Below, piece by piece: positions 18,209-26,369 of a stretch of DNA of 64,000 nt. The stretch comes from CAWEBF01 sp963807235 (GTDB lineage: Bacteria; Acidobacteriota; Vicinamibacteria; Vicinamibacterales; UBA2999): contig CAWEBF010000008.1 of the NCBI GenBank assembly GCA_963807235.1, positions 137,733 to 201,732 of the forward strand. Direction: 5' to 3'. Position numbers and translations under genes: made by a program. The notes beneath the pieces were generated by a model, which saw only the letters and a list, made by a program, of their open reading frames with translations, was not told the origin of the DNA and did no database searches. Position 1 is the first letter of the stretch, and every line of letters begins with the position of its first letter.

Positions 18209-19076
18209 GACGTCGAGATCGACGTATCGCTTGTGCGTGCCCTGCTGGCGGACCAGCATCCGGATCTCGCACACCTGACCCTGACCGAGGTGGGCGGCGG
18301 CTGGGACAATCGGGTGTTCCGTCTTGGCGACCATTGGCTCGTGCGCGTGCCGCGCCGCGCGCCCTCGGCGCCCTTGCTGGAGCACGAGCAGCGGTGGTTG
18401 CCCGAACTGGCGGCCCGGCTCCCGCTTCCAGTGCCCGTGCCCTTGCGCATCGGCCGGCCTGGCCGTGGATACCCATGGTCGTGGTCCGTCGTGCCGTGGC
18501 TGGACGGCGAGCCGTTGCTGCACGCTTCACCGGAGCTTCCGGTGCAGGCGGCCATCGAGCTCGAAGCCTTCCTGCGCGCCCTCCACCAGCCGGCGCCGGC
18601 TGGCGCGCCATTGAACCCGTGGCGCGGCGTGCCCTTGTCGGCGCGCGCGCCGATCTTGCAGTCGCACCTCGATCAGCTGGGCCCGGCCGTTGACCGCGCG
18701 GCCGTGCTGGCGTTCTGGCGCCACGTGGTCGCCACGCCCGTATGGTCGGGACCCGCCGGTGTGGATCCACGGCGACCTGCATCCGGGCAACGTGCTCGTG
18801 TCTGAGGGGCGTCTCTCGGCCGTCATCGACTTCGGGGATTTGAGCCTCGGCGATCCCGCGACAGACTTCGCCATTGCCTGGATGCTCACGCCGGCGTTTC
18901 GGCGGGCCCTTCGTGAGGCCGCTCGCGATCGTCCGAGCCCGCTCGACGACGACACGTGGGCCCGCGCACGCGGCTGGGCGCTGGCCCTTGGACTCGCCTA
19001 CATGGCGGGGTCGGCCGACGGCGACCCGATGATCGCGCTGGGCCGCAGGGCGATCGAAGCCGCACTCGGGGACTAG
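18203..19076 (+). CDS. Aminoglycoside-phosphotransferase-family kinase, one frameshift
   Basis: About 290 residues of the APH kinase-like fold, which phosphorylates small molecules; actual resistance is only one of many roles. Seen are the N-lobe (TLTEVGGGWDNRVFRLGD, LVRVPRR), the hinge (SWSVVPWLDGEPL), the catalytic loop IHGDLHPGNVL and the Mg-binding IDFGDLSLGDPATDFA. The frame changes at about 18755 (…ATPVWSGP then PVWIHGDLH…), a one-base indel. The start is GTG at 18203, which overlaps the end of a dispersed hairpin repeat. It ends in CTAG shared with the stop of the convergent membrane-protein gene. Confidence 0.78.
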
Positions 19077-20038
19077 CGCACTGGTTTGAAACGGCGGCCC
19101 ACGGCTACCAGGGCACTCGAGGCGAGAAGAACGGCATTGGCCAACCATGCGGCGGGGATCGGCTGAAGGACGCCGGCGCCCACGGCGGAAGCGCCAGCCA
19201 CATACAGGCCTTGATAGACCGCCCCGGCGGCCAGCACCGCGAGGCCCAGCTGCCAGCGCCTTCTGCGCGATCGCACGCCGACCGCCATGGCGAAGCTGGC
19301 CAACACTACTGATGCCGCGGGCATCGTCCAGCGCGCGTGATATATGAAGTCGGCCCGGCGAGCATTCGCGGCGCCGGCTTGCCCGAGCTGCTGGTACTCG
19401 GCTCTACGCCGCCGCAGGCCTTCCAGCGGCAACTCGTTCTCGCCGCGCGCGAGCGGGCGCTGCATCACCGTCTCCCGAAAGCGCTGGTTCGATTCGGGCG
19501 ACACCCACTCGGTGTTCGCGAAAAGGGCTGCTCCGCACAGGATCGCAACACCCAAGGCAAGTGCGGCCAGGCGCCGCGACCAAAGGTGGCCGGGCACGGC
19601 ATAGGCCAGGCCGAAGGCATATGCGGTGGGGACGCTGATGGGCAGCATCGCCGGGACCAGCAGTGTCATCAGCACCGCAAAGTTCGAGACCGAGCGGGCG
19701 GGAAGGTCCACGAGGTAGAGAACCTCCAGAGCCAGCGTTGCGAGAATCACCGCTGGGACGAAGATCAGCCTCGCGCGGAGCAGGGCACTACGCTCCTCGA
19801 CGGTCCACGGTCCAAGCGAGGCGATGATGTCGGTGGCGACAGCGCGGGCGCTCACCGTGATGAGCGCGAGATATCCCGCCACCAGCACGCGACCGTGGTG
19901 CCAACCGTTGCCCTGCCGCCGGGCCTCGGCGACCTCGATGCGAAAGTCCCCGACGGCGGGGTCGATCAGGCGATCGACGGTGCGGGCGCTGCAAAGCCAG
20001 GTGGCCAGCCGCCGAAAAGTCTCACCCCGGAGGCTCAC
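19073..20038 (-). CDS. Polytopic membrane protein, LptF/LptG-permease-like, in a PadR operon
   Basis: 321 residues with about six membrane helices (for example VLVAGYLALITVSARAV, FAVLMTLLVPAMLPISVPTA, LAALALGVAILCGAALFA and AWLANAVLLASSALVAVG). A soluble stretch in the middle (SNQRFRETVMQRPL, ELPLEGLRRRRAEYQQL) and YHARWTMPAASVVLASFAMA fit the LptF/LptG permease layout, but this is a fold-level resemblance only. The GTG at 20038 lies ten bases after the PadR stop, so the pair is one operon, an arrangement frequent in acidobacteria. PadR probably controls it. Confidence 0.68.
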   Translation of the reverse strand: MSLRGETFRRLATWLCSARTVDRLIDPAVGDFRIEVAEARRQGNGWHHGRVLVAGYLALITVSARAVATDIIASLGPWTVEERSALLRARLIFVPAVILATLALEVLYLVDLPARSVSNFAVLMTLLVPAMLPISVPTAYAFGLAYAVPGHLWSRRLAALALGVAILCGAALFANTEWVSPESNQRFRETVMQRPLARGENELPLEGLRRRRAEYQQLGQAGAANARRADFIYHARWTMPAASVVLASFAMAVGVRSRRRRWQLGLAVLAAGAVYQGLYVAGASAVGAGVLQPIPAAWLANAVLLASSALVAVGRRFKPVR

Positions 20039-20048
20039 AGCGCGGGCC

Positions 20049-20345
20049 TCAGCCGCAGATGTGCCACCGCGGCGTTCCAGGCGCCGTGCACGCGTATCCG
20101 AACGGCGTCGCTTCGTACAGGCGGCGGGGCAGTCCGCCGGCTTCCGGCGCTGGCGGCGTCTGGCGAGACGTGACGTAGCCCTTGTCTTCCATCCGGCCAA
20201 GCGTCACGTACACCGTGCCGCGCTTCAGCCGGCGGCGCGAGGCCGACACCAGCTGCAGGCCGTACATTTCCCCGCGCTCGATCAGCAAATCGAGCACGAG
20301 GGTTTCCTTGGGAGACAAGCGCGGCACCGTTGACCGTCCAGGCAC
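20049..20345 (-). CDS. PadR-family transcriptional regulator
   Basis: 98 residues with the PadR winged helix: LSPKETLVLDLLIERGEMYG, LQLVSASRRRLKRGTVYVTL and GRMEDKGYVTSRQTPPAPEA. These repressors sense phenolics, drugs or cell-envelope signals. The C-terminus is short (YACTAPGTPRWHICG) with one dimerisation helix fewer than the long class. The start is GTG at 20345, with a second possible GTG at 20327; neither has a ribosome site. A promoter lies directly upstream, so the transcript may be leaderless. It is divergent from the CxxCH protein at 20413. Confidence 0.85.
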   Translation of the reverse strand: MPGRSTVPRLSPKETLVLDLLIERGEMYGLQLVSASRRRLKRGTVYVTLGRMEDKGYVTSRQTPPAPEAGGLPRRLYEATPFGYACTAPGTPRWHICG

Positions 20346-20351
20346 CGGTCA

Positions 20352-20379
20352 ATAATACACATTGTAAGACTGCTGTCAA
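20352..20379 (-). promoter_or_regulatory. Sigma70-type promoter with candidate PadR operator
   Basis: On the minus strand, TTGACA (20374-20379), 16 bases, then TATTAT (20352-20357), six bases before the GTG of padR. The dyad TACA-CAT-TGTA (20356-20366) overlaps the -10 box and spacer and is well placed for self-repression. Confidence 0.65.
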
Positions 20380-20412
20380 CGATACTCAGGCTCTCACCGA
20401 AAGGGCACGCTG

Positions 20413-21444
20413 ATGAAACGCACTTCACTCGGCCTGATCGTCGTCGTCCTGGGGTTTTCGCTGTCGGTGATGCACACGGCGGCGGCGGACTGGAGTCCAA
20501 AGCTCGCTGCGCAGTATCTGGACGCCCGCCAGAAGGAGTGGTTCGCCTGGAAGCCGGCGATGTCGGCGAACGGTCCCTGCGTGTCGTGCCACACGGGGAT
20601 GACGTACCTGCTGGCGCGCCCGGTGCTTCGTCGCGCGTTGAACGAGCCGGAGCCCACCGAGTTCGAGCGCGGCTTGATGGCGCGCCTGCGGACCGATGTC
20701 GGCGCCAAGCCCAAGGGCGGACTCCAGGAAGTTGAAACCATCTTCACGGCGCTCTTCCTGGCGGATCGGGATGGCGCGAGTGCTGATGCGCGCAAGGCCT
20801 TCGACGGGTTATGGAGCCTGCAGTCGCAGGAAGGCCCGACGGCCGGCGCGTGGCGCTGGTATGCGGCAAATCTCGATCCGTGGGAACACGCCGGCTCGTC
20901 GCTCTACGGCGCTGGTCTGGCGGCTCTCGCGCTTGGCACGTCGCCGGCCGAGATTCGCTCCGGCGCCAGTTCCCAGGCGAAGGCGTTGACGACGTACCTC
21001 GGCGCATCGCTCACCTCTGACAAGCCGCTGCACGATCGACTGGCTGTGCTGTGGGCGTCGTCGAGGCTCGACGGCGTACTGGCCGCCCCGGCGCGAGCGG
21101 CACTCGTGGCCGAGGTGTTCTCGAAGCAGGCGGCCGACGGCGGTTGGACGATCGACTCCCTTGGGCCGTGGGCAGTGCACGCCGACGCGCCGCCTCGAAC
21201 GGGAAGCGGCAACTACGCCACGGCGTTCACGGTTTACGTCCTGCAGAAGGCCGGCGTTCCCGCGTCCAACGCCGCACTCGTGCGCGCCCGGACATGGCTG
21301 AGCGGGCGCCAGGATCCGGCGACGGGAGCGTGGCCGGACGTGTCGATGAACAAGAAGCGTCCCGCCGGCTCGATGGAGGCGCTGTTCATGCAGGATGCCG
21401 CTACGGCGTTTGCGTCGATGGCTCTGCTAGAGGGCGCCCGGTAG
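20413..21444 (+). CDS. Exported alpha-toroid (terpene-cyclase-like) protein with a CxxCH haem-binding motif
   Basis: 343 residues with a signal peptide (MKRTSLGLIVVVLGFSLSV… cleavage near TAAAD). Close to the mature N-terminus is CVSCH at residues 56-60, a c-type haem attachment motif. The rest is helical with QW-like repeats (LQSQEGPTAGAWRW, KQAADGGWTIDS, RQDPATGAWPDVS), as in squalene-hopene cyclases and related alpha/alpha toroids. It is about half the length of a true cyclase and lacks a visible DxDD catalytic motif. It may therefore bind haem or act as a redox-linked scaffold. The start codon and reading frame are clear. Its last 44 bases overlap the convergent gene. Confidence 0.72.
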   Translation: MKRTSLGLIVVVLGFSLSVMHTAAADWSPKLAAQYLDARQKEWFAWKPAMSANGPCVSCHTGMTYLLARPVLRRALNEPEPTEFERGLMARLRTDVGAKPKGGLQEVETIFTALFLADRDGASADARKAFDGLWSLQSQEGPTAGAWRWYAANLDPWEHAGSSLYGAGLAALALGTSPAEIRSGASSQAKALTTYLGASLTSDKPLHDRLAVLWASSRLDGVLAAPARAALVAEVFSKQAADGGWTIDSLGPWAVHADAPPRTGSGNYATAFTVYVLQKAGVPASNAALVRARTWLSGRQDPATGAWPDVSMNKKRPAGSMEALFMQDAATAFASMALLEGAR

Positions 21445-21859
21445 CCTCGCGCCTCCACCGGTCGCCCGGCTTCCTGACATAGTTCGCCAGCACGTAGCGC
21501 CAGGGGATCACAGGGATGAGCACGACCGCAAGCACGCAGTCTCTCACCGTCTCCATTGCGCGAGCGTCGATCGCATTCGCAGACCAGAGCGGTAGCGCGA
21601 TTGTCGCCAGCCAGATGCTCTTCCAGGCAAGCTCGAAGAGCAGGACTGGCAGCATCTGCAACGGATAGCGGATTCCCACAGCGGCCAAAACAGACATGCC
21701 GGCCAGCAGGCTGCAGACCACGCTGTTCATCAGCGGCCACTTCGGTGAGTGGTTGAGAAGAAGCGGCCACATCGTCAGGGCGATCCCCACCGCAATGAGC
21801 AGATACACGGCCCGCAGGGCGTACAGACGGAACAGCGATACATCGGCCACGTTGGTCAT
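21401..21859 (-). CDS. Small polytopic membrane protein in the DUF2975/XRE operon
   Basis: 152 residues with four membrane helices (LYALRAVYLLIAVGIALTM, MNSVVCSLLAGMSVLAAVGI, MLPVLLFELAWKSIWLATIA, VRDCVLAVVLIPVIPWRYVL) and a charged tail. I do not recognise a named family. Its ATG overlaps the TGA of the XRE regulator by four bases, so it is the third gene of the operon. The last 44 bases overlap the convergent CxxCH protein gene. Confidence 0.72.
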   Translation of the reverse strand: MTNVADVSLFRLYALRAVYLLIAVGIALTMWPLLLNHSPKWPLMNSVVCSLLAGMSVLAAVGIRYPLQMLPVLLFELAWKSIWLATIALPLWSANAIDARAMETVRDCVLAVVLIPVIPWRYVLANYVRKPGDRWRREATGRPLAEPSTQTP

Positions 21860-22149
21860 GCCTCCTCTGGAAGTGTCTTCAATTTGCGCTCGAGCATTGC
21901 CCGAGCGGGCGCAGGTGCCGGTGCGGACGCTTCATCGGCCGCGGACGACGCCGCGTAGTCGAGCAGATCCCCAGGCTGACACTGCAGCGCCTCGCAAATC
22001 GCTTCGAGGGTCGAGAACCGCACCGCACGTGCCTTGCCTGTCTTCAGGATCGATAGGTTGGCGAGCGTCAGACCGACTCTTTCGGCGAGTTGGGTAAGCG
22101 TCATCCTTCGCGCGTGCAGCACGTCGTCCAGCTTCACGAGAATCGGCAA
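21856..22149 (-). CDS. XRE/Cro-family regulator (YozG-like)
   Basis: 97 residues. The helix-turn-helix core is MTLTQLAERVGLTLANLSI with LKTGKARAVRFSTLEAICEA and LQCQPGDLLDY, a near-standard match to the short XRE regulators that travel with DUF2975 proteins. An Ala/Pro-rich tail of about 30 residues follows. The start is TTG at 22149, directly after the DUF2975 stop; GTG at 22137 would be shorter but lacks the usual first residues. It may bind the dyad upstream of the operon. Confidence 0.82.
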   Translation of the reverse strand: MPILVKLDDVLHARRMTLTQLAERVGLTLANLSILKTGKARAVRFSTLEAICEALQCQPGDLLDYAASSAADEASAPAPAPARAMLERKLKTLPEEA

Positions 22150-22150
22150 G

Positions 22151-22684
22151 TCACACCGTGCCTTCGAGGTCGTCGCGCATCCGCGTTCCGTAGTCGAACA
22201 CGCGCGCGAGCACGAACAGCAGAAGCACCGCGAGCCACCCGGTCACCGAAAAGCTCCAGTCGAGATCGAGCGGCTGCGCATCGGTAGACACGGCAGCGGC
22301 AACCGCGCCAACCACCAGATGCAGCAGCTCAAGGCCCAGCAGCGCCCAGGCGGTGGTCTGCAACCGTGCCGCGTTGCCGGCCACAAACGGATCGCCGAGC
22401 CGCACGGTCTCGACGATCGCCAGAAGGCGCGTCAGCAGGATGTGCGCAAGGGGCGCCGAGCCGATGCCAATCACCATGATCACGCGCCCGCCGCTGATGA
22501 GCCGTCCGTTCGCGGGGTCGATACCAAGTGCCGCGAATACCAGATCCCTCGCAACGAGGCTGGCGACGAAGAGCGCCAGAATCAGCCCCGCGAGCACCAG
22601 GTTGACGACGATCAGGCCGCGCACCGCAAGTCGTGAAACCGCCAAAGCCGACGGAAAAGACCCAGGCATTCGATTCAGCCTCAT
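22151..22684 (-). CDS. DUF2975 membrane protein
   Basis: 177 residues with four membrane helices: LIVVNLVLAGLILALFVASL, GGRVIMVIGIGSAPLAHILL, WALLGLELLHLVVGAVAAAV and VTGWLAVLLLFVLARVFDYG. The loop LAIVETVRLGDPFVAGNAAR is characteristic of DUF2975. Function is unknown; pairing with a small XRE regulator is the rule for the family. It leads a three-gene operon read from an AT-rich promoter region with a perfect inverted repeat. Confidence 0.85.
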   Translation of the reverse strand: MRLNRMPGSFPSALAVSRLAVRGLIVVNLVLAGLILALFVASLVARDLVFAALGIDPANGRLISGGRVIMVIGIGSAPLAHILLTRLLAIVETVRLGDPFVAGNAARLQTTAWALLGLELLHLVVGAVAAAVSTDAQPLDLDWSFSVTGWLAVLLLFVLARVFDYGTRMRDDLEGTV

Positions 22685-22694
22685 TTATTGTTTA

Positions 22695-22720
22695 ACGATA
22701 TCTTACATATTGAATATCGT
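22695..22720. promoter_or_regulatory. Inverted repeat upstream of DUF2975/XRE operon
   Basis: Perfect 7-base arms ACGATAT (22695-22701) and ATATCGT (22714-22720) with a 12-base spacer lie 10 bases before the start codon, in a region far richer in A/T than its surroundings. It is a candidate operator for the XRE protein. Confidence 0.5.
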
Positions 22721-22832
22721 CAAGTATGGAATTGAAAATCGATATGCTTCAGCCCTAGTCCGCGCGACGAACGCTGCTAGCCCGCCTGATGGCGACCATA
22801 CGTGCTGTTGGAAAGCGCTCTAGGATCGGGAC

Positions 22833-23570
22833 ATGCACAGGCTTGGGCTCGCCGCCGCGTTCCTTGTCGCTGCCGCTGCGTGCCGCCCGGCGCCAGACGC
22901 ATCGCCCGCCGGCACCCAACCGCCGACTCAGGCGCGGGCGTTCGTCGGGAAGACGTGGCTGTCCATGGATCCCGCGGCCCCCCAAGGCACCATTCGCATC
23001 TTCCTGGCGGACGGCACGCTGGTGATGGACTCCTGCTTCGAGACCTACCGCCTGGCGCGCTGGGAAGCCCTGGACGAGAAACGGATCGCCTGGCAGGAAG
23101 ACACCGCGCGCATCGAGGCCGACCTGGACGACTCGACAACTGGGCAGTTGCGCCTTCGGTTGAAGCTGACGCAGGAGATCAAGGACGAGTCGTATCGTGC
23201 CGCGCCCACGCCGTTCGTGTGTCCCGACGTGCAGGCGTTGCGGTTCACCATCGTCTCGGCGCGGGGCAACGAGCCGTTCTGGGGGATCGAGGTCGACGGT
23301 GACGCGGCCATCGTCCGAACACCCGATGAACTCACCGGCGTCAGGTACGGGAACGGTGTCTGGCGCACGAACGGTCCACGCCGCTGGAGCTACCGCGCCG
23401 ACAGGAAAGGGACGGGCCAGGCGGTCGATGAAATCGCGCTGGAGCTGGAGGAAACGCCCTGCGCGGACACCATGTCGGGCGAGAAGTTTCCGCTGCGCGC
23501 CGTTTTCACACGGAGCGGCCGGCGGATGGACGGATGCGCCCTGGAAGGGCAACGGAGAGAGCTCCAGTAA
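22833..23570 (+). CDS. Lipoprotein with COG3650-type C-terminal domain
   Basis: 245 residues. The N-terminus is a lipoprotein signal (MHRLGLAAAFLVAAAACRP, lipobox Cys near residue 17). The first domain (ARAFVGKTWLSMDPAAPQGT, LADGTLVMDSCFETYRLARW) is a small beta barrel. The second (ARGNEPFWGIEVDGD, IALELEETPCADTMSGEKFP, RSGRRMDGCAL) matches the COG3650 domain often linked to META/HslJ and lysozyme-inhibitor domains, so it may help with envelope stress. A pair of Cys (PCAD, DGCA) could form a disulfide. It is separated by 27 bases from the next gene and may be cotranscribed with it. Confidence 0.75.
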   Translation: MHRLGLAAAFLVAAAACRPAPDASPAGTQPPTQARAFVGKTWLSMDPAAPQGTIRIFLADGTLVMDSCFETYRLARWEALDEKRIAWQEDTARIEADLDDSTTGQLRLRLKLTQEIKDESYRAAPTPFVCPDVQALRFTIVSARGNEPFWGIEVDGDAAIVRTPDELTGVRYGNGVWRTNGPRRWSYRADRKGTGQAVDEIALELEETPCADTMSGEKFPLRAVFTRSGRRMDGCALEGQRRELQ

Positions 23571-23597
23571 ACTGTCAGTCGATCACCCGGAGGGCTC

Positions 23598-25112
23598 ATG
23601 CCTACGCTGAAAACGCTCGCCGCCGTCACGTGCCTTGCAGTGGGAGCTGGCGTCGCCCTGAACGGGCAGATCACCAACCCGCTGCCCTCGACAGTGGAGA
23701 AGCGCGGCATCGCGGTGGAGATTCGCGACGTCGCGCGGCTCCCTGACACGCGGGGGCTGCGGCCGGCCGCGCAGGACGTGGCCCCGGCGGCGTGGGCGCG
23801 CGTCAGCTACGTGCGCGACCTGCCCGACGGACGCCGGTTCGCGAACGACTCGCGGGGGTTCCTGTACCTGCTGGATCGCAACAACCAGCCATCGGTCTAC
23901 GCCAACGTGGGCGCTGTGTTTCCCCACGCGATCTACACACGCCTGGAAAGCGGCTTTATCGGGTTCGTCTTCCACCCGGAGTTCGCCAAGAACGGGCTCT
24001 TCTACACGGTGCACGGCGAGCGCGCGATGGGCAACCCGGCGACGCCAAACTTCATCCCGCCTGGCTTCGGCCCGGCCGACGTCACGTATCACAACGTCAT
24101 CACCGAGTGGCGCACCAACAACCCGGCGGCCCCGGCCTTCGACGGCACGCGGCGCGAGCTGCTGCGCGTGGCGCACGTCGTGGCCAATCTGACGCATCCG
24201 ATGGGCGCCGTGGACTTCAATCCCACCGCCAAGCCGGGGGACCAGGACTACGGCCTGCTGTACACGAGCGGCAGCGACCTGGGGTTCAGCAACGGCGGCG
24301 GGCCAAACGCCAGCAATCCGGGCCAGACGCAACGGCTCGACTCGGTGATCACCGCGATCCTCCGCATCGATCCGCGCAGCCCGTCGGTGTCCAAGGGCAT
24401 CAAAGGCCTCGGCGACTACACGATTCCGCCGTCGAACCGGTTTGCCGCCGACGGCGACCCGAAGACCCTCGGCGAGATCTATGCCTACGGCTTTCGCAAC
24501 GCGCACCGCCTGTCGTGGGACCAGATGGACGGCACGATGTACGCATCCGACATCGGCATGGACCAGATCGAAGAGGTGAACATCGTCAAGAACGGGGGCA
24601 ACTACGGCTGGATGAAGCGAGAGGGCTACTTCGAGAACGGCGTCTCGCGGCCAGGCGGCACGCTGGCTCAGTTGTTCCCGCTGCCGGCCGACGTGCTGAG
24701 CGGCAAGACGAAAGACGAGTTCATCTACCCCGTGGCGATCTACGACCACCGCGACGGCCAGGCCGTGTCCGGCGGCTTCGCCTACTACGGCGTCATTCCG
24801 GCGCTGCGCGGCAAGTTCGTGTTCGGCGACGTGCAGCGCGGGCGCCTCTTCGCCGCCGACGTCGCGGCGATGAAGAAGGCCGACGACGGCATTCCGCAAA
24901 CCGTGGCGCCGGTGGAGGAGATCCAACTCTTCGTGCGCGATAGCCGGGGCCAGCGCGTCTACGTCTCGCTGCGCGAGCTGATTGAGAAGACGATGGGCTT
25001 CCTGGCCCCGCGCGGCGACCTGCACATCAGCCGCAGCCGCGACGGCGAGCTGTTCATCACGTCCCGGCAGGACGGGACGATACGAATGCTCGTGAATGGG
25101 GCTGGAAGTTAA
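23598..25112 (+). CDS. Exported PQQ-type sugar dehydrogenase-like beta-propeller (COG2133)
   Basis: 504 residues with a signal peptide (MPTLKTLAAVTCLAVGAGVAL). The six-bladed propeller of the glucose/sorbosone dehydrogenase family is visible in SGFIGFVFHPEFAKNGLFY, NLTHPMGAVDFNP, YAYGFRNAHRLSWDQMDG, SDIGMDQIEEVNIVKNGGNY and DLHISRSRDGELFITSRQDG. It is about 110 residues longer than the paralogues at 6278 and 57542 because of inserted loops. PQQ binding is likely but not certain. The gene is convergent with the membrane protein at 25194, and an inverted heptamer repeat fills the gap. Confidence 0.8.
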   Translation: MPTLKTLAAVTCLAVGAGVALNGQITNPLPSTVEKRGIAVEIRDVARLPDTRGLRPAAQDVAPAAWARVSYVRDLPDGRRFANDSRGFLYLLDRNNQPSVYANVGAVFPHAIYTRLESGFIGFVFHPEFAKNGLFYTVHGERAMGNPATPNFIPPGFGPADVTYHNVITEWRTNNPAAPAFDGTRRELLRVAHVVANLTHPMGAVDFNPTAKPGDQDYGLLYTSGSDLGFSNGGGPNASNPGQTQRLDSVITAILRIDPRSPSVSKGIKGLGDYTIPPSNRFAADGDPKTLGEIYAYGFRNAHRLSWDQMDGTMYASDIGMDQIEEVNIVKNGGNYGWMKREGYFENGVSRPGGTLAQLFPLPADVLSGKTKDEFIYPVAIYDHRDGQAVSGGFAYYGVIPALRGKFVFGDVQRGRLFAADVAAMKKADDGIPQTVAPVEEIQLFVRDSRGQRVYVSLRELIEKTMGFLAPRGDLHISRSRDGELFITSRQDGTIRMLVNGAGS

Positions 25113-25188
25113 TTCACAATGCACAATGCACAATTCACAAACTGCAGTTCCGGGCCGGCTTTGTGACTTGTGAATTGTGAATTGTGAC
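25112..25188. repeat. Inverted pair of heptanucleotide tandem repeats (ATTCACA/ATGCACA and TTGTGAA/TTGTGAC)
   Basis: Four 7-base units (25112-25139) are followed by 21 bases and then four units (25161-25188) that are their near reverse complement. Together they can form a long, regularly mismatched hairpin. It occupies the whole gap between two convergent genes, starting at the last base of the upstream stop codon. Confidence 0.8.
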
Positions 25189-25193
25189 TTGTC

Positions 25194-26369
25194 TTAACCC
25201 AGCAGGTGTTCTCTGACCGCTGGGTCCGTGAATCGCCAGATCACGTTGTCGATGAAGTAGTGGTGGATGTTGATGAAGAGCATCGCCGCAATGACAAAGA
25301 ACGAGAGCCCCAGCGCCGCGGACGTGTCGAGCCACGCGTCGGCGGCACCGGGCAGCAGCTCGAACGCCAGCCATCCAGCGGCCACCACGGCGGCCACGAC
25401 GGCGACGAGCGCCACCTGACCGGCCCTCGCCGCGCGGCGGCGTGAGTCTTCCACCCGGTAGACGAACGGCAGGTACTGCACGGCGTGGAACAGCGGGGCC
25501 ATGAAGAAGTAGAACTCTTCCTGCCGCGTGAACGGCAGCCACCAGATGTACAAAGCCGCCATCGGCACCAGGAAATTCACGCTCGGCAGCCGTCCGGTGG
25601 CCGCGTAGTTGGCGTACACCACGCGATAGGCGGCGAGCCCCAGACCGGCCGCGACCACGACGCCGGCAACCGGCGCCGCGATGTCGGGCAGGTCGAACGA
25701 CGAGTAGCTGAACGTCAGGTGCGCGCGCCAGGTTCCGCTGCGATTGTTGTCCACGAAGACCAGCGCCCACATGGCCAGCAGCGCCCAGCGCGTCACCCGC
25801 CGCTGCGCCGGCGTCAGCGGGTATTCGTCGAAGTGGGCGTAGACCATCATGCAGCCGAACACCTGCTTCGTGTAGTGCCACCCGATGGTCAGGATCATCA
25901 GGTTGAACGCCATTCCGAGCAGCAGATCGCCGACGCGCGGCCCGGCCACCACCTGGGCGTTCAGACCGAACGGACTCAGCGCCTCGGTGGTGGCCGTCGC
26001 CCAGGGCAGGTTCGCGACGGGAACCTGATAGAACGCGTACGCGAGGATCAACAGCCCGGCGAGCCCCAGCGGCACGGCGACAAGCTGCCACCAATGCGCC
26101 ATCACAAAGGCCCGGCCTCGCGTGTACGCCAGCTTGTACGAGAAGAGGAAGTGCGGGTAGTTGACGACGAGCGAGAGCGAGAGCGCCAGCACCGCGGCCC
26201 GGCCGAGCCCCTGATCCACGGCAGGGCGGCTCCTGAAGGCTTCCGAGACCATCATGGCCAGCCACACGGCGATGCTGGCCCCGCCGAGCAGCCAGAAGTC
26301 GAGCGCACGGCTCGTCAGCGCGCGTCGTGTGACGGATGCGGGCCGCGGCGCCTGCACCGCGGACGACAT
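25194..26369 (-). CDS. Polytopic membrane protein with HHYFIDNVIWR motif
   Basis: 391 residues with about ten membrane helices (ALDFWLLGGASIAVWLAMMV, LLILAYAFYQVPVA, ILTIGWHYTKQVFGCMMVYA). Conserved-looking polar clusters lie at helix ends: NYPHFLFSY, GWHYTKQVFG, and INIHHYFIDNVIWR near the C-terminus. The His-rich ends recall membrane di-iron or other metal enzymes, but the desaturase HxxxH set is not present, so I assign no activity. The ATG shares a base with the stop of the metallophosphoesterase gene (TGATG), which shows translational coupling in a minus-strand operon with the phosphoesterase, CotH protein and porin. Confidence 0.72.
   Translation of the reverse strand: MSSAVQAPRPASVTRRALTSRALDFWLLGGASIAVWLAMMVSEAFRSRPAVDQGLGRAAVLALSLSLVVNYPHFLFSYKLAYTRGRAFVMAHWWQLVAVPLGLAGLLILAYAFYQVPVANLPWATATTEALSPFGLNAQVVAGPRVGDLLLGMAFNLMILTIGWHYTKQVFGCMMVYAHFDEYPLTPAQRRVTRWALLAMWALVFVDNNRSGTWRAHLTFSYSSFDLPDIAAPVAGVVVAAGLGLAAYRVVYANYAATGRLPSVNFLVPMAALYIWWLPFTRQEEFYFFMAPLFHAVQYLPFVYRVEDSRRRAARAGQVALVAVVAAVVAAGWLAFELLPGAADAWLDTSAALGLSFFVIAAMLFINIHHYFIDNVIWRFTDPAVREHLLG

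Noticed and set aside
18203..19076. Aminoglycoside resistance gene
   Set aside because: The APH fold is shared by many kinases for sugars, choline and other molecules; nothing ties this one to antibiotics.
23583..25133. A 516-residue minus-strand frame opposite the second sugar dehydrogenase
   Set aside because: Antisense shadow; composition typical of reversed high-GC coding DNA and no motifs.
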